Shown here: positions 20,796-30,302 of the stretch, piece after piece
Layout of the letters: the number at the start of each line of letters is the position of its first letter
Position numbering within the stretch: position 1 is the stretch's first letter
Origin: Acidobacteriota bacterium
GTDB lineage: Bacteria > Acidobacteriota > Terriglobia > Acidiferrales > UBA7541
Assembly (NCBI GenBank): GCA_003223215.1
Contig: QHYH01000084.1
Coordinates: 186,001-250,000 of the forward strand
Direction of reading: 5' to 3'
Length of the DNA stretch: 64,000 nt
Translations under genes and position numbers: made by a program
The notes under the pieces: model-generated
The model's input: the letters and a program-made list of their open reading frames with translations, nothing else
Told to the model about the DNA's origin: nothing
Database searches by the model: none

Positions 20796-21059
20796 AGTGG
20801 TCGCTTATCTTCGCCGATCTGCCGCGCGGAGGAGAGCCAGGTGAAGGCCGCAAAGTTTCTGATTCATTATAATTTGTTGGCTCTTTCCCTGCTTCGGTGG
20901 GCAGGCGACGGACCGTGAAGTGCAGCCGGTGCTGAATCGCAACCTCGATTCCGGGGCGGGATCGCAGGACTTCTTGCCTGTGCTGCCATCGCGATTCTGC
21001 AGCCGAAGGCTTCGAGCGCTGGAAAAATTGCTGGCCGCGAAAAATCAGCAGCCGTGAAA

Positions 21060-22067
21060 ATGATGAGGACAGCGATGAGACCTTGGAAAGACTTGTTCTT
21101 TGCGGGGCTATTGGGGTTTGTAGCGATAACGTTGGCCAACAGTGGCGCGGGCGAGACGAAGCCGGTGCGCGTAGCGTTGGTGAAGATGCCCTACGTGGGG
21201 GAGCGGAATGTTCCGGACACTTCGCGTGGGCCGGACTATCTGGAAGAAGGCGGCATTCGACAGCTGCTGGAACAGCAAGGCGTTCAAGTGCAGCCAACGG
21301 TTACGGTGGCGCTGACGGCGGACGAAGAAAGGGCTTACGGTTCGTGGAACCACTTGGCGCTAGCGAGCGGCGATATGACAAAGCTGGTTGCCGAAGAACG
21401 GCGAAAAGGCAATCTTCCGATTGGGCTGTTGGCGAATTGCAACGGACTTTTGGGAATGCTGAGCGGGCTGCAACATTCCGGGCCGTCTGCGAAACCCCTG
21501 CGCGTGGGCATGGTGTTCGTTGACGCGCACGGCGATTTCAATACACCGGAGACGACGCTCAGCGGGATGCTTGGCGGCATGCCGGTGGCGATCGCGGCCG
21601 GGCAGTGCCTGACGCGGATGCGCATGAAGGCGGGACTGGAGCCGGCCATCCCCACGCGGCATATTGTCGAAGTGTGCGTGCGGGATACCGACCCGCTCGA
21701 GCAGGAATTGTTGGACCGCTCGGAGATTCAGCAGCTCACGCTGGACGACGTGCGCACGCGCTCGGCGAACTTGCATAAGGAGATGAAGCGGCTCTCCGAA
21801 CTGACCGACGTGATTTATGTGCACGTGGACATGGACGGGCTCGATCCGCGCGACGTGCCGGGAGTGGCGCTTCCCGTTCCCAACGGACCGACAAGCGCGG
21901 AGCTCGCGGCGGCTCTCACGGAAATGTTAAAGTACGAGAAGGTTGGAGCGTTTGGCGTGGCGGCGATGCCTTATGACGATCACGACAAAACCGGCATTGC
22001 GCGGCATTCGGCGTACAACCTCATTCTTGGCGCCGTTAAGGGCGTGCAGGAGCGGAAGGGCGAGTAG
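21060..22067 (+). CDS. Arginase-family protein with altered first metal motif
   Basis: A ureohydrolase-fold protein of about 335 residues with an N-terminal hydrophobic segment (LFFAGLLGFVAITLANSG), so it is probably exported or membrane-anchored. It keeps two of three manganese motifs: VFVDAHGDFN and YVHVDMDGLDP. In the position of the first motif (normally GGDHS) it has LANCNGLLG, with Asn replacing the first metal-binding His. It may bind a single metal or act on an unusual substrate; arginase or agmatinase activity should not be assumed. A GTG six bases earlier is an alternative start. It stands alone and converges with the siroheme reductase. Confidence 0.82.
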   Translation: MMRTAMRPWKDLFFAGLLGFVAITLANSGAGETKPVRVALVKMPYVGERNVPDTSRGPDYLEEGGIRQLLEQQGVQVQPTVTVALTADEERAYGSWNHLALASGDMTKLVAEERRKGNLPIGLLANCNGLLGMLSGLQHSGPSAKPLRVGMVFVDAHGDFNTPETTLSGMLGGMPVAIAAGQCLTRMRMKAGLEPAIPTRHIVEVCVRDTDPLEQELLDRSEIQQLTLDDVRTRSANLHKEMKRLSELTDVIYVHVDMDGLDPRDVPGVALPVPNGPTSAELAAALTEMLKYEKVGAFGVAAMPYDDHDKTGIARHSAYNLILGAVKGVQERKGE

Positions 22068-22148
22068 ACCTTTGTGGGCTCACCTGCAGAACCGGTTCGC
22101 TTCGACCGGGACGACGGCGAAGCACATCCTCCGACAAGCTTCTAGGTT

Positions 22149-23909
22149 CTAGGCGGCGCACTCGCCCCGGCCGAGTTTGAGAGAGAAGGTTTCCGTATCG
22201 CCCCAATCTAGGAAAATATCCTCGGTCGAGTTTGTGACCGTTGCGAGCGGACGGAGCCGTTCAACAACTGCACTGTCCGGAGTGCGGCCAACCCAATCGG
22301 AGAAGGACTCGCCGGGCTGGCGATCCTGCCGATAAAAAGTGAGGAGTTCGCGGATGATTGCCGGGATCGGGCGGGCAGGGACAGCCATGATTTGACGCGC
22401 AAAGCGCACGCCACCGGCATTGACTTTGCCGCCGAGCAGCAATTGATAGTAAGGAGCTTGCTGGTCTCCGATTTTTCGCACGTTCCCGTAAAAGCCGATG
22501 TCGGCGATGTGGTGCTGCCCGCAGGAATTCGGGCAGCCGCTGATTTTGATGCGAAGCTTCTTGATTTCGGGGTCGTCGTAGCCCTCGAGAGCGCGCGAAA
22601 GTTCGTCGGCCAGCGTCAGCGAACGCGTGATGCCGAGATTGCAAGTCGTGGCACCAGGGCAGGCGGTAACGTCAGAGATGGTGAGCGCTCCCGGAATCGC
22701 CAGGTCGAGCGCGCGGAGGTCATTGTAAGTGGCGCGGGCGCGGTCGAGAGGCACCCAGGGAACCACCAGGTCCTGATTGATGGCAATGCGCACGCCGGTG
22801 AGATCGTGCTTTTCGAGAAGATCGGCGAGGCCACGCATCTGCCGGCTGTGCAACGTTCCCGCAGGAAGCTTGATCCAAATGGCTCCGTAGCCGGTCTGAC
22901 GTTGCGCCATTAGATTGTGCTGGGCCCAGCGATCGTATTCAGAATCGCTTGTGGCATCGTCCAAACTGAGCGTCAGAGGCGCGGGAGAGATATTGACGAG
23001 CACCGGAAGGATCGGAGAAGCGACGGTGAAGACTTCCGCGGGCGCCTGCGAAGTTTTACGCTTTTCAAAGATCAGGCGGCGAAGCTCTTCAATCCCCTTT
23101 TCGCGCAGCACGAATTTCAAGCGCGCCTTGAGTTTGTTCTTGCGGTTGCCGGTTTCGCTGAAGACTCGCAGAACGGCTTCGATAGTAGGCAGCAACTCTT
23201 CTTCCGGCAGAAAATCCGCGAGGACCGCGGACTCGGTTGGGAGGCTGCCCAACCCCCCGCCGACAAGAACTTTGAAGCCGCGATGCGCGGTGCCATTCGA
23301 CCCGCGCACCTGCGCGATCAACCCAACGTCATGAATGCCCGCAACGGCGCAGCCACCGTCATCCGCGCAGCCGGAGAAAGCAATTTTGAACTTGCGCGGC
23401 AAATCGTGAAAATCAGGATGCCGCAACAGGTAGCGCGAGACACCGAGCGCATAGGGCGTAACGTCAAAGGCTTCGCCCGGGCAGATGCCTGCGACCGGGC
23501 AAGCTGTGATGTTGCGCACCGTGTTGCCGCAAGCTTCGCGAGTAGTCAGCCCGCAATCGGCCAGCAAACGCATGGCCACAGGCACATTTTCAAGTTTGAC
23601 AAAATGGAACTGGACGTTTTCGCGCGTCGTGAGATGACCTCGGCCGGTTGAATACTCGTCAGCAATCCGAGCCAGGACGCGAAGTTGCGACGGCTTCAGC
23701 ACGCCGGCGGCAACCTTTACGCGCAACATCTGGAAGCCGGGCTGCCGCTGGCCGTAGGTGCCGTGCTTCAAGCGAAACGGCCGGAATTGCTGCTCGGTGA
23801 TTTCGCCGCGGCGGAGTTGGTGAACGCGCTCGTCAAACCGTGCGATCTCCGCCTCAATCGCTTCGCGGCTGTGCCTTTCCTCGACTTCGGTGGTTGTAGC
23901 GACGGTCAT
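22149..23909 (-). CDS. Siroheme nitrite/sulfite reductase (ferredoxin type)
   Basis: The enzyme carries out the six-electron reduction of sulfite or nitrite. The 586-residue product has two ferrodoxin-like half-domains and the siroheme/[4Fe-4S] signature split as TACPGATTCNLG (C-x5-C) and SGCPNSCGQHH (C-x3-C). The N-terminal half carries the degenerate counterpart (RNITACPVAGICPGE, FSGCADDGGCA). Substrate preference between sulfite and nitrite cannot be settled from these motifs. No ferredoxin, cysH or assimilatory partner is adjacent. Start: ATG at 23909. A hairpin with U-tract lies 54-88 bp upstream on the same strand. Confidence 0.92.
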   Translation of the reverse strand: MTVATTTEVEERHSREAIEAEIARFDERVHQLRRGEITEQQFRPFRLKHGTYGQRQPGFQMLRVKVAAGVLKPSQLRVLARIADEYSTGRGHLTTRENVQFHFVKLENVPVAMRLLADCGLTTREACGNTVRNITACPVAGICPGEAFDVTPYALGVSRYLLRHPDFHDLPRKFKIAFSGCADDGGCAVAGIHDVGLIAQVRGSNGTAHRGFKVLVGGGLGSLPTESAVLADFLPEEELLPTIEAVLRVFSETGNRKNKLKARLKFVLREKGIEELRRLIFEKRKTSQAPAEVFTVASPILPVLVNISPAPLTLSLDDATSDSEYDRWAQHNLMAQRQTGYGAIWIKLPAGTLHSRQMRGLADLLEKHDLTGVRIAINQDLVVPWVPLDRARATYNDLRALDLAIPGALTISDVTACPGATTCNLGITRSLTLADELSRALEGYDDPEIKKLRIKISGCPNSCGQHHIADIGFYGNVRKIGDQQAPYYQLLLGGKVNAGGVRFARQIMAVPARPIPAIIRELLTFYRQDRQPGESFSDWVGRTPDSAVVERLRPLATVTNSTEDIFLDWGDTETFSLKLGRGECAA

Positions 23910-24302
23910 AAAGCATAGCTCCCAAATCTGATCCTTGACGAAATCTCCCGCCGAAAATGAAAAAGCCCACTCACCAGCTTTTCTGGCAAGTGGGCTTCGG
24001 AACTCTTGTGATGCGCTAGGCTAAGTCCGGAAACTCCTCTGGCCAGAGATGCTCGAGCTTTGACACGCAGCACTACACGCGCACCGACAACACATCATCT
24101 GGCAGCAGTTCCTCATCGATAGACAGAATACTTTCCGGGGTCGCCAATGTCAAAGGCAACCCCCTGCCAAAAATTGGATGCATGGAATCTGAAAAAGTAA
24201 TCCACGACCTTCGTGTTCCGATCCCCGTAGTTTCTGATGCCAGCGAGCGCACTAAACCGTTGCTCTACAACGGGTTGCGAGCGCACGAGCAGGCCCGGAG
24301 CA
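23910..24302. other. Intergenic with a minus-strand terminator hairpin
   Basis: No gene supported. It contains the hairpin at 23963-23997 and otherwise nothing recognisable. Open frames here are extensions of the cyclophilin region in other frames. I could not fit a known riboswitch to this leader. Confidence 0.4.
23963..23997 (-). terminator. Intrinsic terminator upstream of the siroheme reductase
   Basis: The arms AAGCCCAC (23963-23970) and GTGGGCTT (23990-23997) are perfectly complementary, with a second short pairing (ACCAG/CTGG) inside. On the minus strand the stem is followed by a run of T (GGGCTTTTTCATTTT). It could simply end transcripts coming from the cyclophilin gene, or act as an attenuator in the reductase leader, because the reductase ATG lies only 54 bp beyond it. 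Confidence 0.75.
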
Positions 24303-25085
24303 TTACTGGGGCTTGCTGGCAGCGGGAGCACCCGCTTTGCTCGCCGCAGGCTTAGCTGGGGCGGCTGACGCGGCGGCGCCAACCACGGTGGCGTGCTTGA
24401 TGACATCCAACTTCGGATACTTCTTGTCGAGATAGGCTTTTCCGAGTTTCGTGATCTGGTCCTGCTCGCCGGTGGGCTGATCGGCGTATTGGTCGTAGAG
24501 CATCTCGACGACTTTCATCCCCTCGGCATCGACCACGCCAAAAGGGGCAAATCCTTGCGAATCGAGGAATGAATTGTCCTTAAAGCTGATGAAAATCTGC
24601 GTGGAGCGCGAGTTGGGCTGCCCGGTTTTCGCGTAAGTGACGTGGCCGCGTTGGTTGCTCTGGGTCACCGGATCGTCCTTGATGTTGGCATCGTTCCAGG
24701 CCGCGGACACCGCCGGGTAGGAACTGATGCCGAATTGCACGACGAAACCGGAAACGGCACGAAACACCACCATATTGTCGTAGAAATGGTGCTTGATGAG
24801 ATTGTAGAAGCGATCCACGCCGATGGGCGCCCAGGCGCGCGTGACACTCATGGTGAAATCGCCGCGCGTGGTCTCGAATTTGACCTGGAAGGTTTCCGGG
24901 GCTTTCTCCTTGAGCTGTGCCGGATGCAGCAATGCCCGGTCGTAGCTCTCTGCCGCGGGTTTTTTGGCGGCGGGTGCCGCAGCCTGGGGTTTCGCTGGAG
25001 CCTGTGCCGGCGTTTGCGCTTGTGCCTGCATCGCGACCGCGAAAAACACAATAGAAATTCCCGTTACCGACTTTCTCATTGCCAT
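24303..25085 (-). CDS. Exported cyclophilin-type peptidyl-prolyl isomerase
   Basis: The product has 260 residues. A signal peptide ends near QAQAQ and is followed by an Ala/Pro-rich linker. A cyclophilin domain (about residues 65-230) follows with WAPIGVDRFYNLIKHHFYDN, FRAVSGFVVQFGI, HVTYAKTGQPNSRSTQIFIS and FAPFGVVDAEGMKVVEML. The Arg in FRAVSGF and Gln in VVQFG match the isomerase active site. A second low-complexity Ala/Lys tail ends the protein. It is predicted to assist folding in the periplasm. It may be co-transcribed with the upstream dipeptidase (37 bp gap, same strand). Confidence 0.92.
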   Translation of the reverse strand: MAMRKSVTGISIVFFAVAMQAQAQTPAQAPAKPQAAAPAAKKPAAESYDRALLHPAQLKEKAPETFQVKFETTRGDFTMSVTRAWAPIGVDRFYNLIKHHFYDNMVVFRAVSGFVVQFGISSYPAVSAAWNDANIKDDPVTQSNQRGHVTYAKTGQPNSRSTQIFISFKDNSFLDSQGFAPFGVVDAEGMKVVEMLYDQYADQPTGEQDQITKLGKAYLDKKYPKLDVIKHATVVGAAASAAPAKPAASKAGAPAASKPQ

Positions 25086-25122
25086 TCTCTCCTCTCCAGA
25101 TCAACCTGCAAAAAGCAAAACT

Positions 25123-26349
25123 CTATTTTTGAGGCTGCTTTGACCGCTCCCTGCTGACACGCTCCACCTCGGCCATAACGCGCAGCGTATTTTCGCCTAA
25201 AATCTTTTTCACGTCATCTTCGGAGTAACCCTTTGTCAAGAGCGCGTCGGTGATTTTCGGAAGCTTCGAAGCGTCCTCCATGCCGTAGGGCATGTTGGCG
25301 CCGTCGAAGTCGGAACCCAGGCCCACGTGATTTATGCCAGCGACTTTCACAGCGTGGTCAACATGCTCCACGATTTTCTTCCAGTCGACGCGCGGGAGTT
25401 CCCCGCGCTCGACGTATTCGCGGGTGAGCCGGTCGCCTTCGAGAAGCTGGCAGGCTTCATCGCCGCCGCAACGCTTCTGCACTTCTTGGCCAATGGCTTT
25501 GTTGATTTCGGGATTGGCCTTCTCGGCGTTGCGAAATTCCTGGCTGAGGAACCCCACGTGGTAGTTGATCTGGATGACGCCCCCCTTTGCGGCCAAGTCC
25601 TTCATCATTTGATCGGTCAGGTTGCGAGGAGCATCACAAAGAACGCGGCAGGAAGAGTGTGAGGCCATCATCGGCGCGTTGCTGACTTCCAGGGCGTCAT
25701 TAAAGGTCTTGTCGCTGACGTGCGAAATGTCCACGATGATGCCGAGGCGGTTCATTTCCCGGACGACTTGCTTGCCGAAATCGGTGAGACCATGGTGCGC
25801 GGGAGTGTCGGTCGAGGAATCCGCCCATTCGTCGTTGCCGCTGTGCGTTAGGGTCATGTAACGAACGCCGAGGCTCGCAAAATGGCGCAGCACGTCGAGG
25901 TCGGAGTTGATCATGTGGCCGCCCTCGACGCCCATCAATGCGGCAATCCTGCCTTGCTTGTGCGCGGCGCGAACCTCGGCGGCGGTGGTGGCCAGAACCA
26001 GGTCCTGGGGATGGGCGCGTACCTGTTCGCGAACGGCCGCAATCTGCGCGAGCGCGCGATTCACCGCTTCTTGCCCGGTGATTTTGCTGGGAATCCAAAT
26101 CGAAAAAAAGATGGCGTGCAGGCCCCCTTCGCGCATGCGGGGAATGTCGATGCTGCCGTCGGTGTGGCGCGCACCCAGATCGAATTTTCCATCGAGGAAG
26201 CGCTGTGTCGTGTCGTCGTGCGTGTCGACAACAATCGAGGAGAAATGAAGTTTCTTGGCGCGTGCCGATATGGCGTCGGGCTTCACGGCCACCGCCAGGA
26301 AACAACAAGCGGAAACACCCAGCGCGGTTGTGCGTAAGATCCGCGACAT
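25123..26349 (-). CDS. Membrane dipeptidase (peptidase family M19), copy 1
   Basis: A zinc dipeptidase related to renal dipeptidase, 408 residues with a signal peptide (LGVSACCFLAVAVKPDAISA). Metal and active-site motifs are complete: VVDTHDDT (His44, Asp46), MGVEGGHMI (bridging Glu), MASHSSCR (second-site His), and VGLGSDFDGA near the C-terminus. It is predicted to cleave dipeptides, possibly D- or dehydro-dipeptides, outside the cytoplasm. It lies directly downstream of a close paralogue on the same strand, a tandem duplication. Confidence 0.93.
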   Translation of the reverse strand: MSRILRTTALGVSACCFLAVAVKPDAISARAKKLHFSSIVVDTHDDTTQRFLDGKFDLGARHTDGSIDIPRMREGGLHAIFFSIWIPSKITGQEAVNRALAQIAAVREQVRAHPQDLVLATTAAEVRAAHKQGRIAALMGVEGGHMINSDLDVLRHFASLGVRYMTLTHSGNDEWADSSTDTPAHHGLTDFGKQVVREMNRLGIIVDISHVSDKTFNDALEVSNAPMMASHSSCRVLCDAPRNLTDQMMKDLAAKGGVIQINYHVGFLSQEFRNAEKANPEINKAIGQEVQKRCGGDEACQLLEGDRLTREYVERGELPRVDWKKIVEHVDHAVKVAGINHVGLGSDFDGANMPYGMEDASKLPKITDALLTKGYSEDDVKKILGENTLRVMAEVERVSRERSKQPQK

Positions 26350-26387
26350 CTCAAGTCACGCTTCTCCATCATGCATAAAACAGATGT

Positions 26388-27611
26388 TTACTGCGCCTGT
26401 AGTTCCCTGCTGACTTTCTCGTTTTGCTCCATGACGCGCAGCAAATTTCCGCCGAGGATTTTGCGGATATCTTCGTCCTTGTAACCTTTGCGCATCAGAG
26501 CCTCGGTGATTTTTGGGAGCTTGGAACAATCTTCCATTCCGTCGGGCATCGTTGCGCCGTCGAAATCGGAGCCCAGACCGACGTAGTCCGGACCGACGAG
26601 TTTCACAACATGGTCGATGTGCTCGATGATTGTTTCCCAACTCACGCGCGGCAAAGCTCCGGAAGCGTCCATCTGCGTCTCGAGGTCTTTCAATTTGCGG
26701 CTGACGCAGTCTTCATCCCCAGAGCATTCCTGGGTAATCTTCTCCGTGGCAGCCACGACGCCGCCGGCAACTCTGTCGTAGGCCTCTTTGTAGGCTTGGT
26801 CGATAAAGCTGCGCTCGTAGTTGATCTGAATCACGCCACCTTTGGCAGCCAGCGCCTTGATCATGTCGTCGGACATGTCCCGCGGATGATTGCAGAGGGC
26901 GCGGCAGGAAGAGTGAGAAGCAATCAGCGGAGCTTTGCTGACTTCCAGGGCGTCAAAGAATGTTTTGTCACTGACATGCGAAATGTCCACCATGATTCCC
27001 TGACGGTTCATTTCGCGAACGACGTCCTTGCCGAAATCGGTGAGGCCGTTGTGCGCGGGCTTGTCGGTGGAGGAGTCGGCCCACTCGTCGTTGTAGAAAT
27101 GCGTGAGGGTCATGTAGCGCGCGCCCAGGTCGCCGAACACGCGTAGCATGCGGATGTCGTTACCGATCATGTGGCCGCCTTCGACGCCGATGAGCGCGGC
27201 GATTTTTCCCTGGGCATGCGCGCGACGCACCGCTTCGGCGGTGCGGCAGAAGACCAAATCTTTTGAATACTTGAGGACGTTCTGGTGGACGGCATCAATC
27301 TGGTCGAGGGCTTTCTCGACCGCGGGCGGACCCATGATGCGGCCATCGATCCAGATGGAAAAGAAAATCGCATTCATGCCGCCTTCGCGCATGCGCGGAA
27401 TATCCACGTGACCGTCGGGATTGCGCTTGCCGAGATCGAAGTCCTTGGAGAAAAAGCGCTGCGTGGTGTCGTCGTGCGTATCGAGCACGATCGAGGAAAA
27501 GTGCAGCTTCTTGGCGCGCGCGGCGATCTCGTCGGCAGAAACGGTGCGCGACAAGAAAAATCCCGCGGTTAGGCAGGCGCTGACACAGAGAGTTACCAGA
27601 ATGCGGCGCAT
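26388..27611 (-). CDS. Membrane dipeptidase (peptidase family M19), copy 2
   Basis: The upstream paralogue of the preceding gene has 407 residues and the same architecture: signal peptide (ILVTLCVSACLTAGFFLSRT), VLDTHDDTTQRF, IGVEGGHMI, IASHSSCRALCNHPRD and VGLGSDFDGATMPDGMEDCSKLPK-type C-terminal motif. The two proteins align along their whole length without large gaps by eye, differing most in the central substrate-facing region (SFIDQAYKEAYDRVAGGVV here). This suggests divergence in specificity after duplication. The spacing of 38 bp to the next gene indicates an operon. Confidence 0.93.
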   Translation of the reverse strand: MRRILVTLCVSACLTAGFFLSRTVSADEIAARAKKLHFSSIVLDTHDDTTQRFFSKDFDLGKRNPDGHVDIPRMREGGMNAIFFSIWIDGRIMGPPAVEKALDQIDAVHQNVLKYSKDLVFCRTAEAVRRAHAQGKIAALIGVEGGHMIGNDIRMLRVFGDLGARYMTLTHFYNDEWADSSTDKPAHNGLTDFGKDVVREMNRQGIMVDISHVSDKTFFDALEVSKAPLIASHSSCRALCNHPRDMSDDMIKALAAKGGVIQINYERSFIDQAYKEAYDRVAGGVVAATEKITQECSGDEDCVSRKLKDLETQMDASGALPRVSWETIIEHIDHVVKLVGPDYVGLGSDFDGATMPDGMEDCSKLPKITEALMRKGYKDEDIRKILGGNLLRVMEQNEKVSRELQAQ

Positions 27612-27683
27612 CGAATCCCTCAGAATGCGGACAGAGTTTACCTTAAAAACGTTCGAAGGCGCACGGACCCCATCAAAAAGTGT

Positions 27684-28436
27684 TCAGCCCAAAAGCCAGC
27701 CAAGCAAGGCTTGTTTCCATGCGTCACGATTCACTTCGGCGATGGATTCGGTGAGCGGAATGTTTTTAGGGCAGGCCTTTACGCAATTTTGCGCGTTGGC
27801 GCATTCCTGCACGCCGCCAGGACCCATCAGCGCTTCCAGGCGTTCGCGCTTGTTCATTGCGCCGGTGGGGTGGATGTTGAAGAGGCGCACCTGGCTGATG
27901 ATGGCCGCGCCGACGAATTGGTTGTGCTCGTTCACTTGCGGGCAAACTTCGAGGCAGTTGCCGCAGGTGATGCAGCTCGAAAGCGGGTAGCCTTTCGCTT
28001 GAACCTGAGGCGAAACCCGCGGGCCTTCGCCGAGATCGTAACTTCCGTCGATGGGAATCCAGGCTTTCACGCGTTTGAGGCTATCAAACATGAACTGGCG
28101 GTCGACGGAGAGATCGCGGACCAGCGGAAATTTCGTGAGCGGTTCGATGCGAATGGGCTGATCGAGATGGTCGACAAGGGCGGAGCAGGCCATGCGCGCT
28201 TTGTCGTTGATAAGCATGGCGCAGGAGCCGCAAATTTCCTCCAAGCAGTTCGAATCGTAGGTGATGGGCGTGGTTTTCTTGCCGGAGCTCGTGACGGGGT
28301 TCTCCGCGATGTCCCGCAGGCAAATGATGACATTCATGGAAGGACGCCAGTTCAGGGAGAATTCCTCCCAGCGCGACGGCTCCTGCGGTCCCGCCTGCCG
28401 CTTTATCTTGATGAGGACTTTTTTCGTTTCGGCCAT
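27684..28436 (-). CDS. sdhB: Succinate dehydrogenase iron-sulfur subunit
   Basis: The electron-transfer subunit of complex II. The 250-residue product has the [2Fe-2S] ligands Cys64, Cys69, Cys72 and Cys84 (NCLEEICGSCAMLIN...MAC). Two further clusters follow, with CITCGNCLEVCP (155-165) and CANAQNCVKACP (212-222). The third group keeps the layout of [4Fe-4S]/[3Fe-4S] proteins. The last gene of the sdhCAB operon, it follows sdhA by 81 bp. Confidence 0.96.
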   Translation of the reverse strand: MAETKKVLIKIKRQAGPQEPSRWEEFSLNWRPSMNVIICLRDIAENPVTSSGKKTTPITYDSNCLEEICGSCAMLINDKARMACSALVDHLDQPIRIEPLTKFPLVRDLSVDRQFMFDSLKRVKAWIPIDGSYDLGEGPRVSPQVQAKGYPLSSCITCGNCLEVCPQVNEHNQFVGAAIISQVRLFNIHPTGAMNKRERLEALMGPGGVQECANAQNCVKACPKNIPLTESIAEVNRDAWKQALLGWLLG

Positions 28437-28517
28437 ACGCCTTTACAAACCGCCCTTTTCAACCGCAGAGACATTCCTCGTCACTACGCACCTCGAGATG
28501 ACCATCCTTATCGGCGG

Positions 28518-30302
28518 TCATCTCGCCGCGTCGTATCTGCGCGCCCGCGGTTTGATCAAAGAAATGTCCACCGGCTCGTACGCAAGCTGAACGTCGCAAT
28601 TGACCCATTTGGCGCGCGTGGTCTTGAGCCAATTGGCATCGTCGCGGTCGGGGAACTCCGGCTTGTAATGCGCGCCACGCGATTCGTTGCGTGCCAAGGC
28701 CCCAAGGGTGATCACCCGGGACAGCACCAGCATGTTTTCTAGCTCGCGCGCGAAGTTCAGCGTCTGGTTGGACCACCTGGTGCGGTCGCTCAAGTTGATT
28801 TTCTTGTAGCGATCCTCAAGCGTTTGAATCTTCGCATGTGCGGCTTGCAAGTTCTTGTTGATGCGCGTCACGGTGACGTGCTCGGTCATCAAGTCTCCCA
28901 GTTCGCGCCAAATGGTAACAGGGTTTTCGGAGCCCTCCTGGCTGATCAGCTTCTGATTCTTTTCTTCCTGACGCTTGCGTTCCGATTCGTATACCGCCTG
29001 CGCGGTAGCCTCGGCGCCCTTTTCAAGATTCTTCACGTACTTGACGGCCGAAGCTCCGGCAAGGCCACCGCCAAAAATGCAAGAGACCAGCGAGTTGGCA
29101 CCGAGACGGTTCGCACCGTGATATTGATACTCGCATTCGCCGGCGGCAAAAATTCCGGGCACATTGGTGGTCTGGTCTTCGCCATTCACCCAGATGCCGC
29201 CCATGGTGTAGTGCATCCCCGGAAAAACCTTCATCGGCTCTTCGCGCGGATCAACACCGAGGAATTTCTCGTAGATTTCAAGGATGCCTTCGAGTCTGCG
29301 GTGCAGGGTTTCGCGCGGGATGTGCGAGACGTCCAGGTACACCGCCGCCTGGCCGTCGAGGCCCAGTTTCTCTTGATAAACGATGCGGTGAATCGCGCGG
29401 GTGGCGATATCACGCGGCACCAAGTTGCCGTACTTCGGATACCACTCCTCCAAGAAGTAGAATCGGTCGGATTCAGGAATGTCTTTAGGACCGCGCTTTT
29501 CGGCAGGATTCCGCGGAACCCACACGCGGCCGCCTTCGCCGCGCGCGGATTCGCTCATCAAGCGGAGCTTGTCTTCTCCGGGAATGGCCGTCGGGTGCAC
29601 TTGGATGAATTCGCCGTTGGCGTAATCCACGCCCTGCTGAAACAGCGCGGACTGCGCCGAGCCGGTGCAAACCACGGAATTCGTCGAGCGGCCGAAGATG
29701 GCGCCGATCCCGCCGGTTGCAAAAATTGCCGCGTCGGCGGGAAACGTTCTTACCTCCATGGACCGTAAGTCCATCCCGCAGATGCCGCGGCACACTCTTC
29801 CCTCGTCGATGACTGCGGCGAGAAAGTTCCAGCCCTCAAATTTCTTGACTCGGCCTTCGGCTTCGTGGCGGCGCACCTGTTCATCGAGCGCGTACAAAAG
29901 TTGTTGGCCCGTGGTCGCGCCGGCGAACGCGGTGCGATGATACAGCGTGCCCCCGAACCGCCGGTAATCCAGCAATCCTTCGGGCGTGCGGTTGAACATG
30001 ACGCCCATGCGATCGAGCAAGTCGATGATGCTGGGCGCAGCTTCGCACATGCGCTTGACGAGCGGCTGGTTGGCCAGAAAATCGCCGCCATAAATGGTGT
30101 CGTCGAAGTGCTTGTCGGTAGTGTCGCCTTCGCCCTTCTGATTTTTCGCCGCGTTGATGCCGCCCTGCGCGCAAACCGAATGCGAGCGTTTGACCGGCAC
30201 GATGGAAAAAAGGTCGACCGGGATTCCGGATTCGGCAGCGCGAATGGTGGCCATGAGTCCGGCCAGACCTCCACCCACGATAATGATCTTCGGCTGTCTC
30301 AT
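28518..30302 (-). CDS. sdhA: Succinate dehydrogenase flavoprotein subunit
   Basis: The catalytic subunit of complex II, 594 residues from the ATG at 30302 (MRQPKIIIVGGGLAGLMATI). It has the FAD-binding glycine loop and the covalent flavin site SHSVCAQGG with His41. The substrate region VHPTAIPGED, ESARGEGGRVW and HYTMGGIWVN and the C-terminal GANRLGANSLVSCIFGG also match. Its ATG overlaps the sdhC stop as ATGA, which fixes the start although the frame is open further upstream. Sequence style is that of the non-mitochondrial (Bacillus/Bacteroidetes-like) SdhA class. Confidence 0.96.
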   Translation of the reverse strand: MRQPKIIIVGGGLAGLMATIRAAESGIPVDLFSIVPVKRSHSVCAQGGINAAKNQKGEGDTTDKHFDDTIYGGDFLANQPLVKRMCEAAPSIIDLLDRMGVMFNRTPEGLLDYRRFGGTLYHRTAFAGATTGQQLLYALDEQVRRHEAEGRVKKFEGWNFLAAVIDEGRVCRGICGMDLRSMEVRTFPADAAIFATGGIGAIFGRSTNSVVCTGSAQSALFQQGVDYANGEFIQVHPTAIPGEDKLRLMSESARGEGGRVWVPRNPAEKRGPKDIPESDRFYFLEEWYPKYGNLVPRDIATRAIHRIVYQEKLGLDGQAAVYLDVSHIPRETLHRRLEGILEIYEKFLGVDPREEPMKVFPGMHYTMGGIWVNGEDQTTNVPGIFAAGECEYQYHGANRLGANSLVSCIFGGGLAGASAVKYVKNLEKGAEATAQAVYESERKRQEEKNQKLISQEGSENPVTIWRELGDLMTEHVTVTRINKNLQAAHAKIQTLEDRYKKINLSDRTRWSNQTLNFARELENMLVLSRVITLGALARNESRGAHYKPEFPDRDDANWLKTTRAKWVNCDVQLAYEPVDISLIKPRARRYDAAR

